Source: Nemertoderma westbladi
Lineage: Eukaryota > Xenacoelomorpha > Nemertodermatida > Nemertodermatidae
Assembly (NCBI GenBank): GCA_032718475.1
Contig: JAUCBJ010001126.1
Coordinates: 1 to 64,000 of the forward strand
Direction: 5' to 3'
Length of the DNA: 64,000 nt
Within the stretch, counting starts at the first letter, position 1. The number at the start of each line of letters is the position of its first letter. The position numbers and the translations under genes are program-made. Under the pieces are notes generated by a model. It was given only the letters and a program-made list of their open reading frames with translations. It did not search any database and was not told the DNA's origin. This document shows, piece by piece, positions 33,587 through 44,900 of the stretch.

Positions 33587-34610
33587 TTTGATTATTGATA
33601 GTAACAATGTGTTGGCAAGCTGTATTTTTCGAGGTGTTTGTTATTATACATTTATTATAGGAAGGGATCTAGGGGTCTTTACCTCGAATGATAAGTTTAT
33701 TTTACCGAAAATAACTTATCTTTTATTGGCGCAATTGTAGGACTAATCCCATCACAACCACGCTGATGAGACCCAGTAAGGTCGAAACGCGTACGTGGTT
33801 TGGAGAGATATGAGATATTAATTTCAAGAAAAATTACGCGATTCTTAAATTTGTGGGGCGAGACACGTAGTCGGCGAGCCTTGGCATACGGTTCATATAG
33901 GGTAAATGGGGCATGTCCGTCTGTCTGTCCGTCTGTCTGTCTGTCCGTCCGTCTGTCTGGTAAATGTTTGAACGCGAATTTCTCGGCATCGCTGGTTCGG
34001 AATTGAACCAAACTTAGTAGGCAAGTAGTAGAGAGAAAGTTTAGAAAGTTTCTAAAGTTTGGTGAAAAATCATGCAGTCTGACGTCAGCTACGACAGATT
34101 TTGTGGTTTTTAGAAAATGTTAAATTTCTCGGGAAGGCCTCATTTTCCTGAGCTGAAATTTTGGTGGCCTGTAGAAAATCATGAAGTCTATCTTTTACGA
34201 AATTGAAAAGTTAAGACATTTAATTGGGGATCCGCTAGAGACTCAGAAGTAATGACATAGGCCTACCGGTACGGTACTGCTGTACAGTGCTGCACTGGTA
34301 AGTACAAAATTGCAGAATAACAATTTGACACCACCTAGCGGATTAACATATGATTGTATATCGAATGAATACATTTATAGCATGGGATATGGGGTTCAAA
34401 CTAGACATGCCCCATTTGCTCTATATGAACCGTATGCCAAGGCTTGCCGACTACGTGCTGCGCGAAGTCCCCACGAACGTGTACACTACCCGGTTAAAAA
34501 GTACGCATGTGATGGGATTAGTCCTACAATTGCGCCAATAAAAGATAAGTTATTTTCGGTAAAATAAACTTATCATTCGAGGTAAAGACCCCTAGATCCC
34601 TTCCTATAAT
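33587..34610. mobile_element. Terminal-inverted-repeat element with 103-bp perfect arms
   Basis: Flanked by the 10-bp duplication AGAACAGGAT (33577-33586 and 34611-34620); copy 1 has it once (near 3797). The arms 33654-33756 and 34508-34610 are perfect inverted copies. The left arm starts 67 bp inside the duplication, an asymmetry not seen on the right. The interior holds a GTCT/GTCC microsatellite (33918-33960) and degenerate duplicates of the segment next to the arms. No transposase is present. A 9-10-bp duplication would suit a Mutator-like element. Confidence 0.85.
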
Positions 34611-36959
34611 AGAACAGGATCACACAGACGGATCAGTTCTACAACAGCAGCGCCCAATAGGATTCATCCGCTGCGCCTGCAGGGTTGTCTGGGTTTTGGC
34701 AGTAAGATGTTACTAAGTATATTGTACTGTACAACGCTTCGTTTGTTAAGTGAGTATTGTCTCCGATTCCATGATGCATTAGGCCTAGTATCTGGTGTAT
34801 GTACCATGTTCTGGCTCTGGGGTCTACCACAGTACGGACCCACTAGGCGTCACGAAATCACGAATAATAACTGCTCTATGCTCAATATGAGGTCTGGCAA
34901 TTAAATAGCCAATAACATGGATGGTTGGATTTCTGATTCCGTTTCACCTTTTTAAATAAAGTTTCTTCTGTAATACTGTGAAGAAATGATGCTTTTAAAT
35001 AATTAATATCAATATAAAAGGGATTAACAGGGAGTTTTACTGTTAATAAAATACATAAATTAATGGAAAGCAAACACAGTAGGTTTAATAATTAATCGAA
35101 CGTTCTTATACCAAAACAATTATTCAAATTAAATGAAATATTTTCATTGAATCGCACAAACATTGCAATACCAAATGCTAAAATGGACATACAGGAATTT
35201 TAAAGAAACAAAATAACCACATCAACAAATCAATGCAACAATAACAAACAGAAAACTCACACGTATAGAGGTTGCTGGTTGCATTGAGTACAAGTTAAAT
35301 ATGAGGGATTAACTAAACAGTTAAGCAGAAGAGCGACAATGTCAGACTAAACCTGTCAATCAATGTATATTTCCTTTTACAAAGAGGGTAATATAATTAA
35401 ATTAAAACACTCAAGTTACCGATGAAATAAAATTAACGTCTAAATTAGAGTGCAGGCAGGTAACACTAATACTAGGCGCACACACACGCACATCTTACAA
35501 TAATGTAAAATATAATGAAAACGTACGTTCACACACACACAAGTTATTACAACAAAAGTAGAAATACATTATTATATGCGATGTGAGCACAATATATAAA
35601 TTGATGTAGAACTAATCCCACTCCTCAATTGAGCCTAACAACCGACCATATACACCTCATTATCCCATGGAATGACGACACGCCGCTGCCTAGAAACGAT
35701 ATACTTCGTACTGAATTGTTGCTAAGCAGCTACCCCCGTAGGAACAACATAGTGACCCAACACTAAAACCCAACAGAAACTTTAAGATAAATTGATAGAT
35801 GGTCCGGAGCTGTATAGTGCGAGCCAGCCACAACGACGAAAATAAATCGTCTACCGATAACTTCCCTACCGAAATATCTTCAAAATTACAAATTCTCCCT
35901 AAACGCTAACTAAAACAGGCTGTTCTACAACCTAACACTACCTGGTTCAAAGATGTAATGATGCAGAAACACAAACTTCACTAAATGGATGTAAAATTGA
36001 ATTAAATCACTAATTTCCTTTCGTCAACAAACAGCGACACCACGACTCACTAAACAACGCAACTCATAAAGTAATCTCGTTCTCTCTACACACCGAACTC
36101 CACAAACAAGATTCAAAGCGCCAATAATAGAGAACTTGGACCCCCTTAATTATTCGGATCTTTAATTCCACGTAATAATAAATTATGTTTCTTAGGAAAT
36201 GCGAAATTAAACCAATCACAAAGCTTAAAACTCTACTAAACACAATAAACAGCGCCACGGTTGTAAGGTGTAATTTATTTCAAGTCAGAGTACCTCCACA
36301 CAGCCCCTGACCACGCAGATCCCAGGTAAATAAACACAACACAAGAGAATATTAAAGGATATTCCTCTACTTAAAATATTCTGTCTACACGACACATTGA
36401 CCCTCCGCCGGTGACAAACAAAAGTCTTAAATCATCCAAGGGTTAGGCGACCCCCGTATTGGCGACAGCGATCCACTGGTTGGGTGGTTACCATCAACCA
36501 ATCGCGGTGGCGCATTCTAGGCCTGGTCCGGGCAGTCTCGAGCAAAATGGCCCAACTTTCCGCATTGGTAGCAGTCTGTCTGGCTCTTCCCTGTAGGACA
36601 ACTGGCTGACATGTGACCTATTTCGCCACACCTAAAAAAAATATCAAAAAAATATAAGTATCAAAGTATTAGCTATGACACTAATAAACCGGATGGATGG
36701 AACCGGAAGTATGGTATAATAAGGAAAGCACCCAAAAAACGTAGTATGTCAAATTTCTTTAATTTATTATTTCTTTATCAATTTATTTATACAGTTGTAG
36801 TTTAGTTTAATTTATACCTACTTTTATAATTGCATTAGTATAACTTGCATTAGTTATTGTGTAACTGTGTAACGGAGAACCGGTACAGCTAGCTATACTG
36901 ATTGTGTACCGGTACAGCTACTTTCCACACCACTTTCACAAAGCCGTGCAAAGGGTGTC

Positions 36960-37870
36960 ATTAGTGACACCTTCCCCTGTAGTATAGGCTATATCTTTAC
37001 GGAGCCGTACAGTCGTCTACAGTTCCCCAGTCTGCAGCTAGATGGGGAATTGTCTAATAGTGAAAACCTTCTCTAACTTTGTTATTTACAACCCTTTTAA
37101 GCTGAAACTTGGTAGGTATCGACTGCGGCATAGACTGTATCATTACGGAGCCGTAGATTCATCTACACTTCCATAGTCTGCCGGTAGAGGGCGAATTGTC
37201 TGATAGTAAAAATTTGATCTCATTTAGTTGTTTTAAATCCTTTTGAACTATATCGAACGGTATCTATTACGGCATAGGCTATATCTTTTACGGAGTCGCA
37301 GAGTAGTCTGAAGTTCCCCTGTCTGCCACTAGAGGGCTAATTGCCTTAAAGTGAAAACCTGATCTAATTTGGTTGTTTTTAATGCTTTTTTGCTGATAAT
37401 TGGTAGATGTGTATTAAACCATAGGGTGTATGTCTACGTCTAGGGAGTACGCCAAACAACCTGCAGTTCTCTATTCGACCGCTAGGGGGCGAAATGTCGG
37501 AAAGTGAAAACCTTCTCCCATTTCGATGTTTATAATGCTGTTCGGCTGATACTTGTCAGAGGTCTACCACACCATAGACAGCGTGTTTGTGGAGAACTCT
37601 GACCAATCTGCAATAGCTATGTCTGCCGTAGAGGGCAAAACGTCTGAAAGTTAACATATTCTCTAACTTTGTTATTTACAATCCGTTTAGACTGAAACTT
37701 GTCTAGGCATCTCTTATGGGGATGATGTTTCATTATATGGTGTCTGTTCCGTATGCAGTTCTCCAATCTGTCACTAATTTCTCCACACACTCATACTGTA
37801 TATTATCATCTATACGTCCCTCTTTAATAATATTCTTTGTACTGAGGTTTTCGAGAGGGCGCTGTTTCCA
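36960..37870. repeat. Second copy of the array with CTCF-like motifs
   Basis: Counterpart of 12900-13720. Cores: 37181-37194 (CCGGTAGAGGGCGA), 37326-37339 (CCACTAGAGGGCTA), 37479-37492 (CCGCTAGGGGGCGA, closer to consensus than in copy 1) and near 37626, where one base is lost (CCGTAGAGGGC). Confidence 0.7.
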
Positions 37871-38827
37871 ATGGTCCTATTCTATAAACGATCTAACCTA
37901 TAATTAATTAATTACGTCTACGAGGCATGCGTAATTAACAAATCTCGTTTACCATTTATCCATAAAATCTATGAAGCTATATTGCATATGACTTGTATGA
38001 GGGGCGACACATGAGGCAAGATGTTTTAGATATATTATTTATTACACCATTTTAAACCCTCACCCTCAGCATCACCCTCAGCATCACCCTCAGCCTCACA
38101 TCCGAGTCATTAGGTCTGCCTTAGACAAGAAATCTGAGGTTGGCTGCCACAGACAAGAAATCTGAGGTTGTATTGTCAAACATTGAGGTCCAGCAAAAGA
38201 TTGTAAAAGAGCTTGAATGAGAGTAAATGGTAGACGATCTAATTAATCTTTCATATACGCATACGTTGCTTTCTATCAATTCCCTAATTACCGCTTTTAT
38301 TTCTTGTGCGATTTCCTTTCTTATTGTTCAATTATTTTTTCGAGTATTTCCTCATTTTACCCCGATTGGGGGTGTTAATTGATTAATAAAAAAATTTAAT
38401 TGCTAATTACTTATTATTATTACTGAATGTAAAGAATAGTTAAAATGAATGTGGGTCAATGTGTGGTTTAATTTTAACGAACTACACGACACTACTAGGT
38501 GTGAATGGATTGTAACAAACTATACGACACTAGGTGTAAATGGATTGGAACAAACTACACGACAATAGTTTAACAATAATTGAGTCACACCTATCATCGA
38601 AAATTTGGCATCATAATATTTTGTTACATTATATATATTGTACATTATCTATTAATCATATAGCAATATAATTGTAATGTCTTTCTTCTAAGTGAAGGCT
38701 ATTTATTCATTTAATCATTATTCATTCATTCCTACCTGTCACAATATTATGCAGTGTAGGCCTTATTATTATCGTCTGCCCTATTAGTATATATTGTATA
38801 GAATTTTATAATTGCAGAATCAACAAC

Positions 38828-39193
38828 TACGTAAAGTTATTTAAAAAGTATTCACTCATTTTACATACCGTGCGAATAAATTAATACACTACAAATTTTA
38901 AAATTATATCAATTTCAAAAAATGATACAATTATATTGTTGCTTAATTTACAAACCCTTTTTCTTAAATCCATTTTCACAAGTGTGAAATCAGTGACGAA
39001 TGAATGATTTTTTTGCAAAAAATTATTGCTGTTTGAGAAAAATTGTGGGGGACAGAGTTAGTACATATTATTAGGGAGTGGAGGTGAAATGAGACAATAA
39101 AGAAAAATATAAAACAAAAGAGAAATAGACAATAGAGAAAATAAAGCAACAGATGATGGTCGGATGGTCCATCATCTGAATGTTGTGTCATAT
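38828..39193. other. AT-rich intergenic DNA
   Basis: No gene or clear repeat seen. Confidence 0.4.
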
Positions 39194-39772
39194 CGTACAC
39201 AAGGCGTACTATATACAAGGCCATGCCATCGAGTTAACTGGGGCGGTGACTCGGGGCAAGATTTTTTTTACAACTATTCGATATTTTGATATGGGGAGAA
39301 TTCTATAAATTTTCATTTGCTGCAAATTAATCAATGGACGTACTTGAAGCCTCCTCGTTAAGTAAGTTACAAAATTGTATGGTAGCTAGTGTTTTAGATA
39401 GGTTTAGCTAGTAATTTCGACACTGGTTCCGACATCCTATTTCCTTCTACAAATATTTTGTAGTAGCTAGTTCTTATTACTAATTGTATAGAAAATGTTC
39501 CAGAAGATGTTAGCTACCGGTATTTATTTAAAAAAAAATTATGTTCTAGAACAAATATTTTTTGTTCTAAAACATATTTTAGAAAAAAATCTGGATTCTA
39601 TTTAAAACGCATGGAATACGTTCTAAAACGTGTTTAAAATCAATAAAAAAAATTGTGAAAAAAAAATATTGTGAAAAAAAATGTTTGTTTATTGATTTTA
39701 AACACGATGACTTAACATCAGTTAACTCGATGGCATGGCCTTGTATAGGCGTATAGTACGCCTTGATCGTAC
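39194..39772. mobile_element. MITE-like inverted-repeat element, about 580 bp
   Basis: Arms at 39194-39240 and 39719-39772 share the inverted sequence CAAGGCCATGCCATCGAGTT and the end AAGGCGTACTATA; the right arm has an extra 7-10 bp. The interior is A/T-rich and non-coding. It lies about 680 bp upstream of the glutaredoxin gene. Confidence 0.75.
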
Positions 39773-40452
39773 ATCAGTATGTGTGGTGCAGTGTAGTTCA
39801 GTAGTTAGCTGTTTAGAACAGGAGGCACTGGTATGCGGTACCACTGTACCAGTAAGCATGTGGCAATTACCGGTACTGAATTACATAATTCAGGAATTAG
39901 CTGCAACTGTCTGACGTTTCTGGATTTTACCAAACTGAAAAGGTCAACAAAACCAATTCAGTAATTAACTGATTAAACCAACGTTTATACTAATTTGGAA
40001 TGGGGAATACCGCAATAGAGGTACCGTACCTGTAGCTGGAAGTTTACAAGGCACAACTCACAAGGTACCGTTAGCTTCCAAGTCCAGTACACACAGTTGG
40101 TGGTACTGGTAATGTCAGAGTCAGAGTGTAGGTTAGTATAGTAGGTATAGGTACCGATACAGAACCGGTTAGGGAAGGGTTCGCGAAATGCGTTTCACCA
40201 AATTCAGAAATTATTACACCTTTTGTTTTACTTTTATACCTATTATTATAAATATTATATATATATAAGCAATAATTATTCGACCCAAAGACTGAAAGAC
40301 CATTCCATATATAATTGAAATTATAAAAATCTGAAAATAGTACCTATAAAATAGGAGAACTAGAAGAAGGAAATAGGAGAAGAACTATAAATTTGACAGG
40401 CAAACGGGTACCGGTACCTCTATTGTGTTCGTGACAGAGGCAAAGCCAAACG
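39773..40452. other. Upstream region of the glutaredoxin gene
   Basis: No coding sequence. Several GGTACCGGTACC-like palindromes occur (for example near 40020, 40150 and 40410). No clear TATA box was seen at a convincing distance from the start codon. Confidence 0.4.
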
Positions 40453-40746
40453 ATGGCCGATGAGTTCGTTCGCAACGAAATAGCAGCAAACAAAATCGTT
40501 GTCTTCTCTAAAAGTTACTGCCCTTACTGTAAGATGGCGAAGGACTCACTCAAAAAAGTGGGAGCAAACCCGAAAGTAATCGAGATTAACGGTCGTCCAG
40601 ATGGAAGGGAAATACAACAAGCACTTAGTGGTATAAGCGGATCGCATACGGTCCCCCAGGTATTCATTGACGGTAAATCTATAGGAGGGGGTACCGAAAC
40701 GAAAGCTCTCGAGAAAAATGGAGAATTAGCGAAAATGGTCAAGTGA
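40453..40746 (+). CDS. Dithiol glutaredoxin, cytosolic type
   Basis: A 97-residue intronless ORF, close to the usual length for Grx1/Grx2 domains. It has the CPYC active site (SKSYCPYCKMAKDSL, about residues 19-33), the TVP loop (SHTVPQVFIDG) and the glutathione-binding GG (KSIGGGTETKAL). Such enzymes reduce protein-glutathione mixed disulfides using glutathione. No signal or targeting peptide is visible, so cytosolic location is inferred. The context AAACGATGG is a fair start and no in-frame ATG lies upstream. The nearest AATAAA is distant (41152). It is convergent with the CCHC gene, whose stop is at 41687. Confidence 0.93.
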   Translation: MADEFVRNEIAANKIVVFSKSYCPYCKMAKDSLKKVGANPKVIEINGRPDGREIQQALSGISGSHTVPQVFIDGKSIGGGTETKALEKNGELAKMVK

Positions 40747-40749
40747 AAA

Positions 40750-41619
40750 AACATTTGGAATGGTCATGAGACTGGATACGGATACGAATAATGGATTCGA
40801 ATCGCAGAATTAAAATCTCACAGCACTCCAACACTATAACCGTATGATTGCTGCAGTACTGCTTCATTACGATACGATACGAATAAGGACGACAATTAAT
40901 TTAGAAATTAACCTTCACAATTATTTAGGTGTATAATTCGACTTTACTTTATGAATATTCCCAGTCAACATAGCCGCGTACCGATGTCACGGCATATTTG
41001 CCTCCTAGGTCCCTAGGTTCAAGGTCCCCAGGCCCCTAGGGGGGGGGTGTTGGTCATTTTCGCCTGTCCCACTGGTACTATATAACCAAATCATAAAATA
41101 TATTTACTCAGGTACTAACCATTTATTAGTATTATATTATTGTGTGTGTGTAATAAATAACCATAATCCTTGAAGACACTGAGACGCTGGAAAAGTTTTA
41201 AATATTTTCAACTCGAGATCAAAACCACTTAAACCGAAAAATCTATTTCCGATTCGAAAAAGAAGTCTAGGTTCACTTAATAGTATAATATTACAATAAA
41301 TGATACGTTAATTTGTTGTCGTTACTAAGTTGTTTTTCGGTTTATTTTTATTCCATGGCGTTGTGGCTTCCTAATTTATAATCGTCTGTTGTCGTTGATT
41401 TGGCTGATTTTTGTTGTTTATGTGTTTAGTTTAGCTATGCAAGATATTGTAGCAAATTATAATTAGTAATTCGATTCATGTTAATTGGATAGAACAACAT
41501 TTGATAATTATTTTGACAAATTGATAATAAAAGGCAAAAATAAATGTAAAACCCATTTTGGATCCAGTAATGAGTACCACTCTACCTATAGTTTACGTGT
41601 ATCACTTGGACATGGTTCC
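40750..41619. other. Intergenic region between glutaredoxin and the CCHC gene
   Basis: Holds AATAAA on the plus strand at 41152-41157 and on the minus strand within 41341-41351, which fit as poly(A) signals of the two convergent genes. A G run lies at 41040-41048. No further exon of the CCHC gene was found. Confidence 0.45.
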
Positions 41620-41707
41620 GCCACAAGTGACCAATCACATACTTACCTGTAGCACTTAGTACCGCCACCAGTGACCAATCACATACTTACTTGTAGCACT
41701 TAGGTCC
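41620..41707 (-). repeat. 44-bp duplication of the exon 3 end with its splice donor
   Basis: Two tandem copies (41664-41707 and 41620-41663), each with CTAAGTGCTACA, GTAAGTATGTG and ATTGGTCACT. A third, badly decayed unit may follow. Each copy carries a strong 5' splice site (CTACAA|GTAAGTATG and CTACAG|GTAAGTATG). Unlike the 39-bp unit, 44 bp does not keep the frame. Confidence 0.85.
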
Positions 41708-41958
41708 ATTTCCATCTGTGCGGGTCTTATTGGGGCAGTCCCTGGCGTAGTGGCCCGACTCTCCGCACACGTAACAGGATTGTCCGCTGCCTCGCCCCTC
41801 GCTGCTACTACAATCCCGGGCAACGTGCCCAGACTCGCCACACGCGTAGCACGTCTGTCCAACACTCTTCCTGGGACAGTCGCGAGCCATATGACCCTCC
41901 TCGTTGCAGTTGTAACACAGGACCACACCGCGACCAGGTCCACGACCCCCTTCAGTAT
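41687..41958 (-). CDS. CCHC gene, exon 3 (three knuckles)
   Basis: The acceptor TCGTTTTTAG| precedes ATACTGAAGG at 41958. It encodes [18 protein letters not shown]... with [28 protein letters not shown] and [14 protein letters not shown], then GPKCYK and TAA. A donor at 41690 (AA|GTAAGTATG) overlaps the stop, so splicing there would give an exon ending at 41691 and a longer protein. Confidence 0.85.
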
Positions 41959-44900
41959 CTAAAAACGATAAAGTTTTATTATACTGTAACGCGTTTTTCT
42001 GGAGTAAAATGAAATACGCAAAGTGTGAACATTTACTTGAGTTGGTAAATCCCTCGCGAATTGTGCACACTTAGTTCGGTTGGTGCAATCCCTCACGAAG
42101 TATGAACACTTACTTAGGTTGGTACAATCCCCCGCGAAGTGTATGAACACTTACTTGGGTTGGTACAATCACTCACGAAGTGTGAACGATTACTTGGATT
42201 GGTACAAACCCTCGCGAAGTGTGAACACTTACTTGGGTTGTTACAATCCCTCACGAAGTGTGAACGATTACTTGGGTTGGTACAATCCCTCGCGAAGTGT
42301 GAACACTTACTTCGATTGGTGAAATCCCTCGCGAAGTGTGAACACTTACTTGGGTTGGTGCTATCCCTCGCGGAGTGTGAACATTTACTTGGGTTGGTAC
42401 AATCCCTCACGAAGTGTGAACGATTACTTGGGTTTGTACAATCCCTCGCGAAATGTGAACACTTAGTTCGGTTGGTGCAATCCCTCGCGAAGTGTATGAA
42501 CACTTACTTGGGTTGGTACAATCCCTCACGAAGTGTGAACGATTACTTGGATTGGTACAATCCTTCGCGAAGTGTGAACACTTACTTGGGATGGTGCAAT
42601 CCCTCGCGAAGAGTGAACAGCTTGGGTTGTTACAATCCCTCACGAAGTGTGAACGATTACTTGGGTTTGTACAATCCCTCGCGAAATGTGAACACTTAGT
42701 TCGGTTGGTGCAATCCCTCGCGAAGTGTGAACACTTACTTGGGTTGGTGCTATCCCTCGCGGAGTGTGAACATTTACTTGGGTTGGTACAATCCCTCGCG
42801 AATTGTGAACACTTACATGGGATGGTATAATCCCTCGCGAAGTGTTCGCCTGAACACTTATATACTTTGGTTGGTACAATCCCTCGCGTAGTGTGAACAC
42901 TAACTTGGGTTGGTACAATCCCTAGTTACTTGGGTTGGTGCAATCCCTCGCGAAGTGTGAACATTTACTTGGGTTGGTAAATCCCTCGCGAATTGTGAAC
43001 AATTAGTGGGATGGTACAATCCTTCGCGAAGTTTTCACCTGAACACTTATATACTTGGGTTGGTACATTCCCTCGCGAAGTGTTCGCCTGAACACTCATA
43101 TACTTGGGTTGGTACAATCCCTCGCGAAGTGTGAACACTTACTTGGTTTGGTCGCGAAGTGTGAACATTTACTTGGGTTGGTACAATCCCTCGCGAATTG
43201 TGAACATTTACTTGGGTTGGTAGAATCCCTCGCGAAGTATAAACACTTACTTGGTTTGGTCGCGAAGTGTGAACATTTACTTGGGTTGGTACAATCCCTC
43301 GCGAATTGTGAACACTTACTTGGGATGGTACAATCCCTCGCGAAGTGTTCGCCTGAACACTCATATACTTGGGTTGGTACAATCCCTCGCGAAGTGTGAA
43401 CACTTACTTGGGTTGGTCGCGAAGTGTGAACATTTACTTGGGTTGGTACAATCCCTCGCGAATTGTGAACACTTACTTGGGATGGTACAATCCCTCGCGA
43501 AGTGTTCGCCTGAACACTCATATACTTGGGTTGGTACAATCCCTCGCGAAGTGTGAACACTTACTTGGGTTGGTCGCGAAGTGTGAACATTTACTTGGGT
43601 TGGTACAATCCCTCGCGAATTGTGAACATTTACTTGGGTTGGTAGAATCCCTCGCGAAGTATAAACACTTACTTGGGTTGGTACAATCACTCACGACGTG
43701 TGAACGATTACTTGGGTTGGTACAATCCCTCGCGAAGTGTTAACACATACTTGGGTTGGTACAACCACTCACGACGTGTGAACGATTACTTGGGTTGGTA
43801 CAATCCCTCGCGAAGTGTGAACACATATTTGGGATGGTGCAATTCCTCGCGAAGTGTGAACACTTACTTGGGTTGATGCAATTCCTCGCGAAGTGTGAAC
43901 ACTTACTTGGGTTGGTGCAATCCCTCGCGAAGTGTGAACATTTACTTGGGTTGGTACAATCCCTCGCGATTTGTGAACACTTACTTGGGATGGTACAATC
44001 CCTCGCGAAGTGTGAACACATACTTGGGTTGGTACAACCACTCACGACGTGTGAACGATTACTTGGGTTGGTACAATCCCTCGCGAAGTGTGAACACATA
44101 TTTGGGATGGTGCAATCCCTCGCGAAGTGTGAACACTTACTTGGGTTGATGCAATTCCTCGCGAAGTGTGAACACTTACTTGGGTTGGTGCAATCCCTCG
44201 CGAAGTGTGAACATTTACTTGGGTTGATACAATCCCTCGCGATTTGTGAACACTTACTTGGGATGGTACAAACCCCCGCGAAGTGTTCGCCTGAACACTT
44301 ATATACTTGGGTTGGAACAATCCCTCGCGAAGTTAGAACACTTACTTGGGTTGGTACAATCCCTCACGAAGTGCAAACGATTACTTGGATTGGTACAATC
44401 CCTCGCGAAGTGTGAACACTTACTTGGGTTGGTACAATCCCTCACGAAGTTGAAACGATTACTTGGATTGGTACAATCCCTCGCGAAGTTTGAACACTTA
44501 CTTGGGTTGGTACAATCCCTCACGAAGTGCAAACGATTACTTGGATTGGTACAATCCCTCGCGAAGTTTGAACACTTACTTGGGTTGGTACAATCCCTCA
44601 CGAAGTGCAAACGATTACTTCGATTGGTACAATCCCTCGCGAAGTTTGAACACTTACTTGGGTTGGTACAATCCCTCACGAAGTGCAAACGATTACTTGG
44701 ATTGGTACAATCCCTCACGAAGTGCAAACGATTACTTGAATTGGTATAATCCCTCGCGAAGTGTGAACACTTACTTGGGATGGTGCAATCCCTCGCGAAG
44801 TGTGAAAACTTGCTTGGGTTGTTACAATCCCTCACGAAGTGTGAACACTTACTTGGGTTGGTGCAATCACTCACGAAGTGTGAACGATTACTTGGGTTGG

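Larger units (their letters stand above)
33497..38827. repeat. Duplicated 4.4-kb unit, copy 2
   Basis: Matches the four blocks of copy 1 (3708-20927) without the LTR element, LINE or 20.4-kb foldback. It has its own 1,024-bp insertion (33587-34610) and an extra 160 bp near 37875-38030. Differences from copy 1 are scattered substitutions and small indels. Confidence 0.85.

Noticed and set aside
33697-34567. Frames with PFALYEPYAKA / ISPTIAPIKDKLFSVK
   Set aside because: They lie on the inverted arms and microsatellite of a non-autonomous element; the two frames are mirror products of the same repeat.
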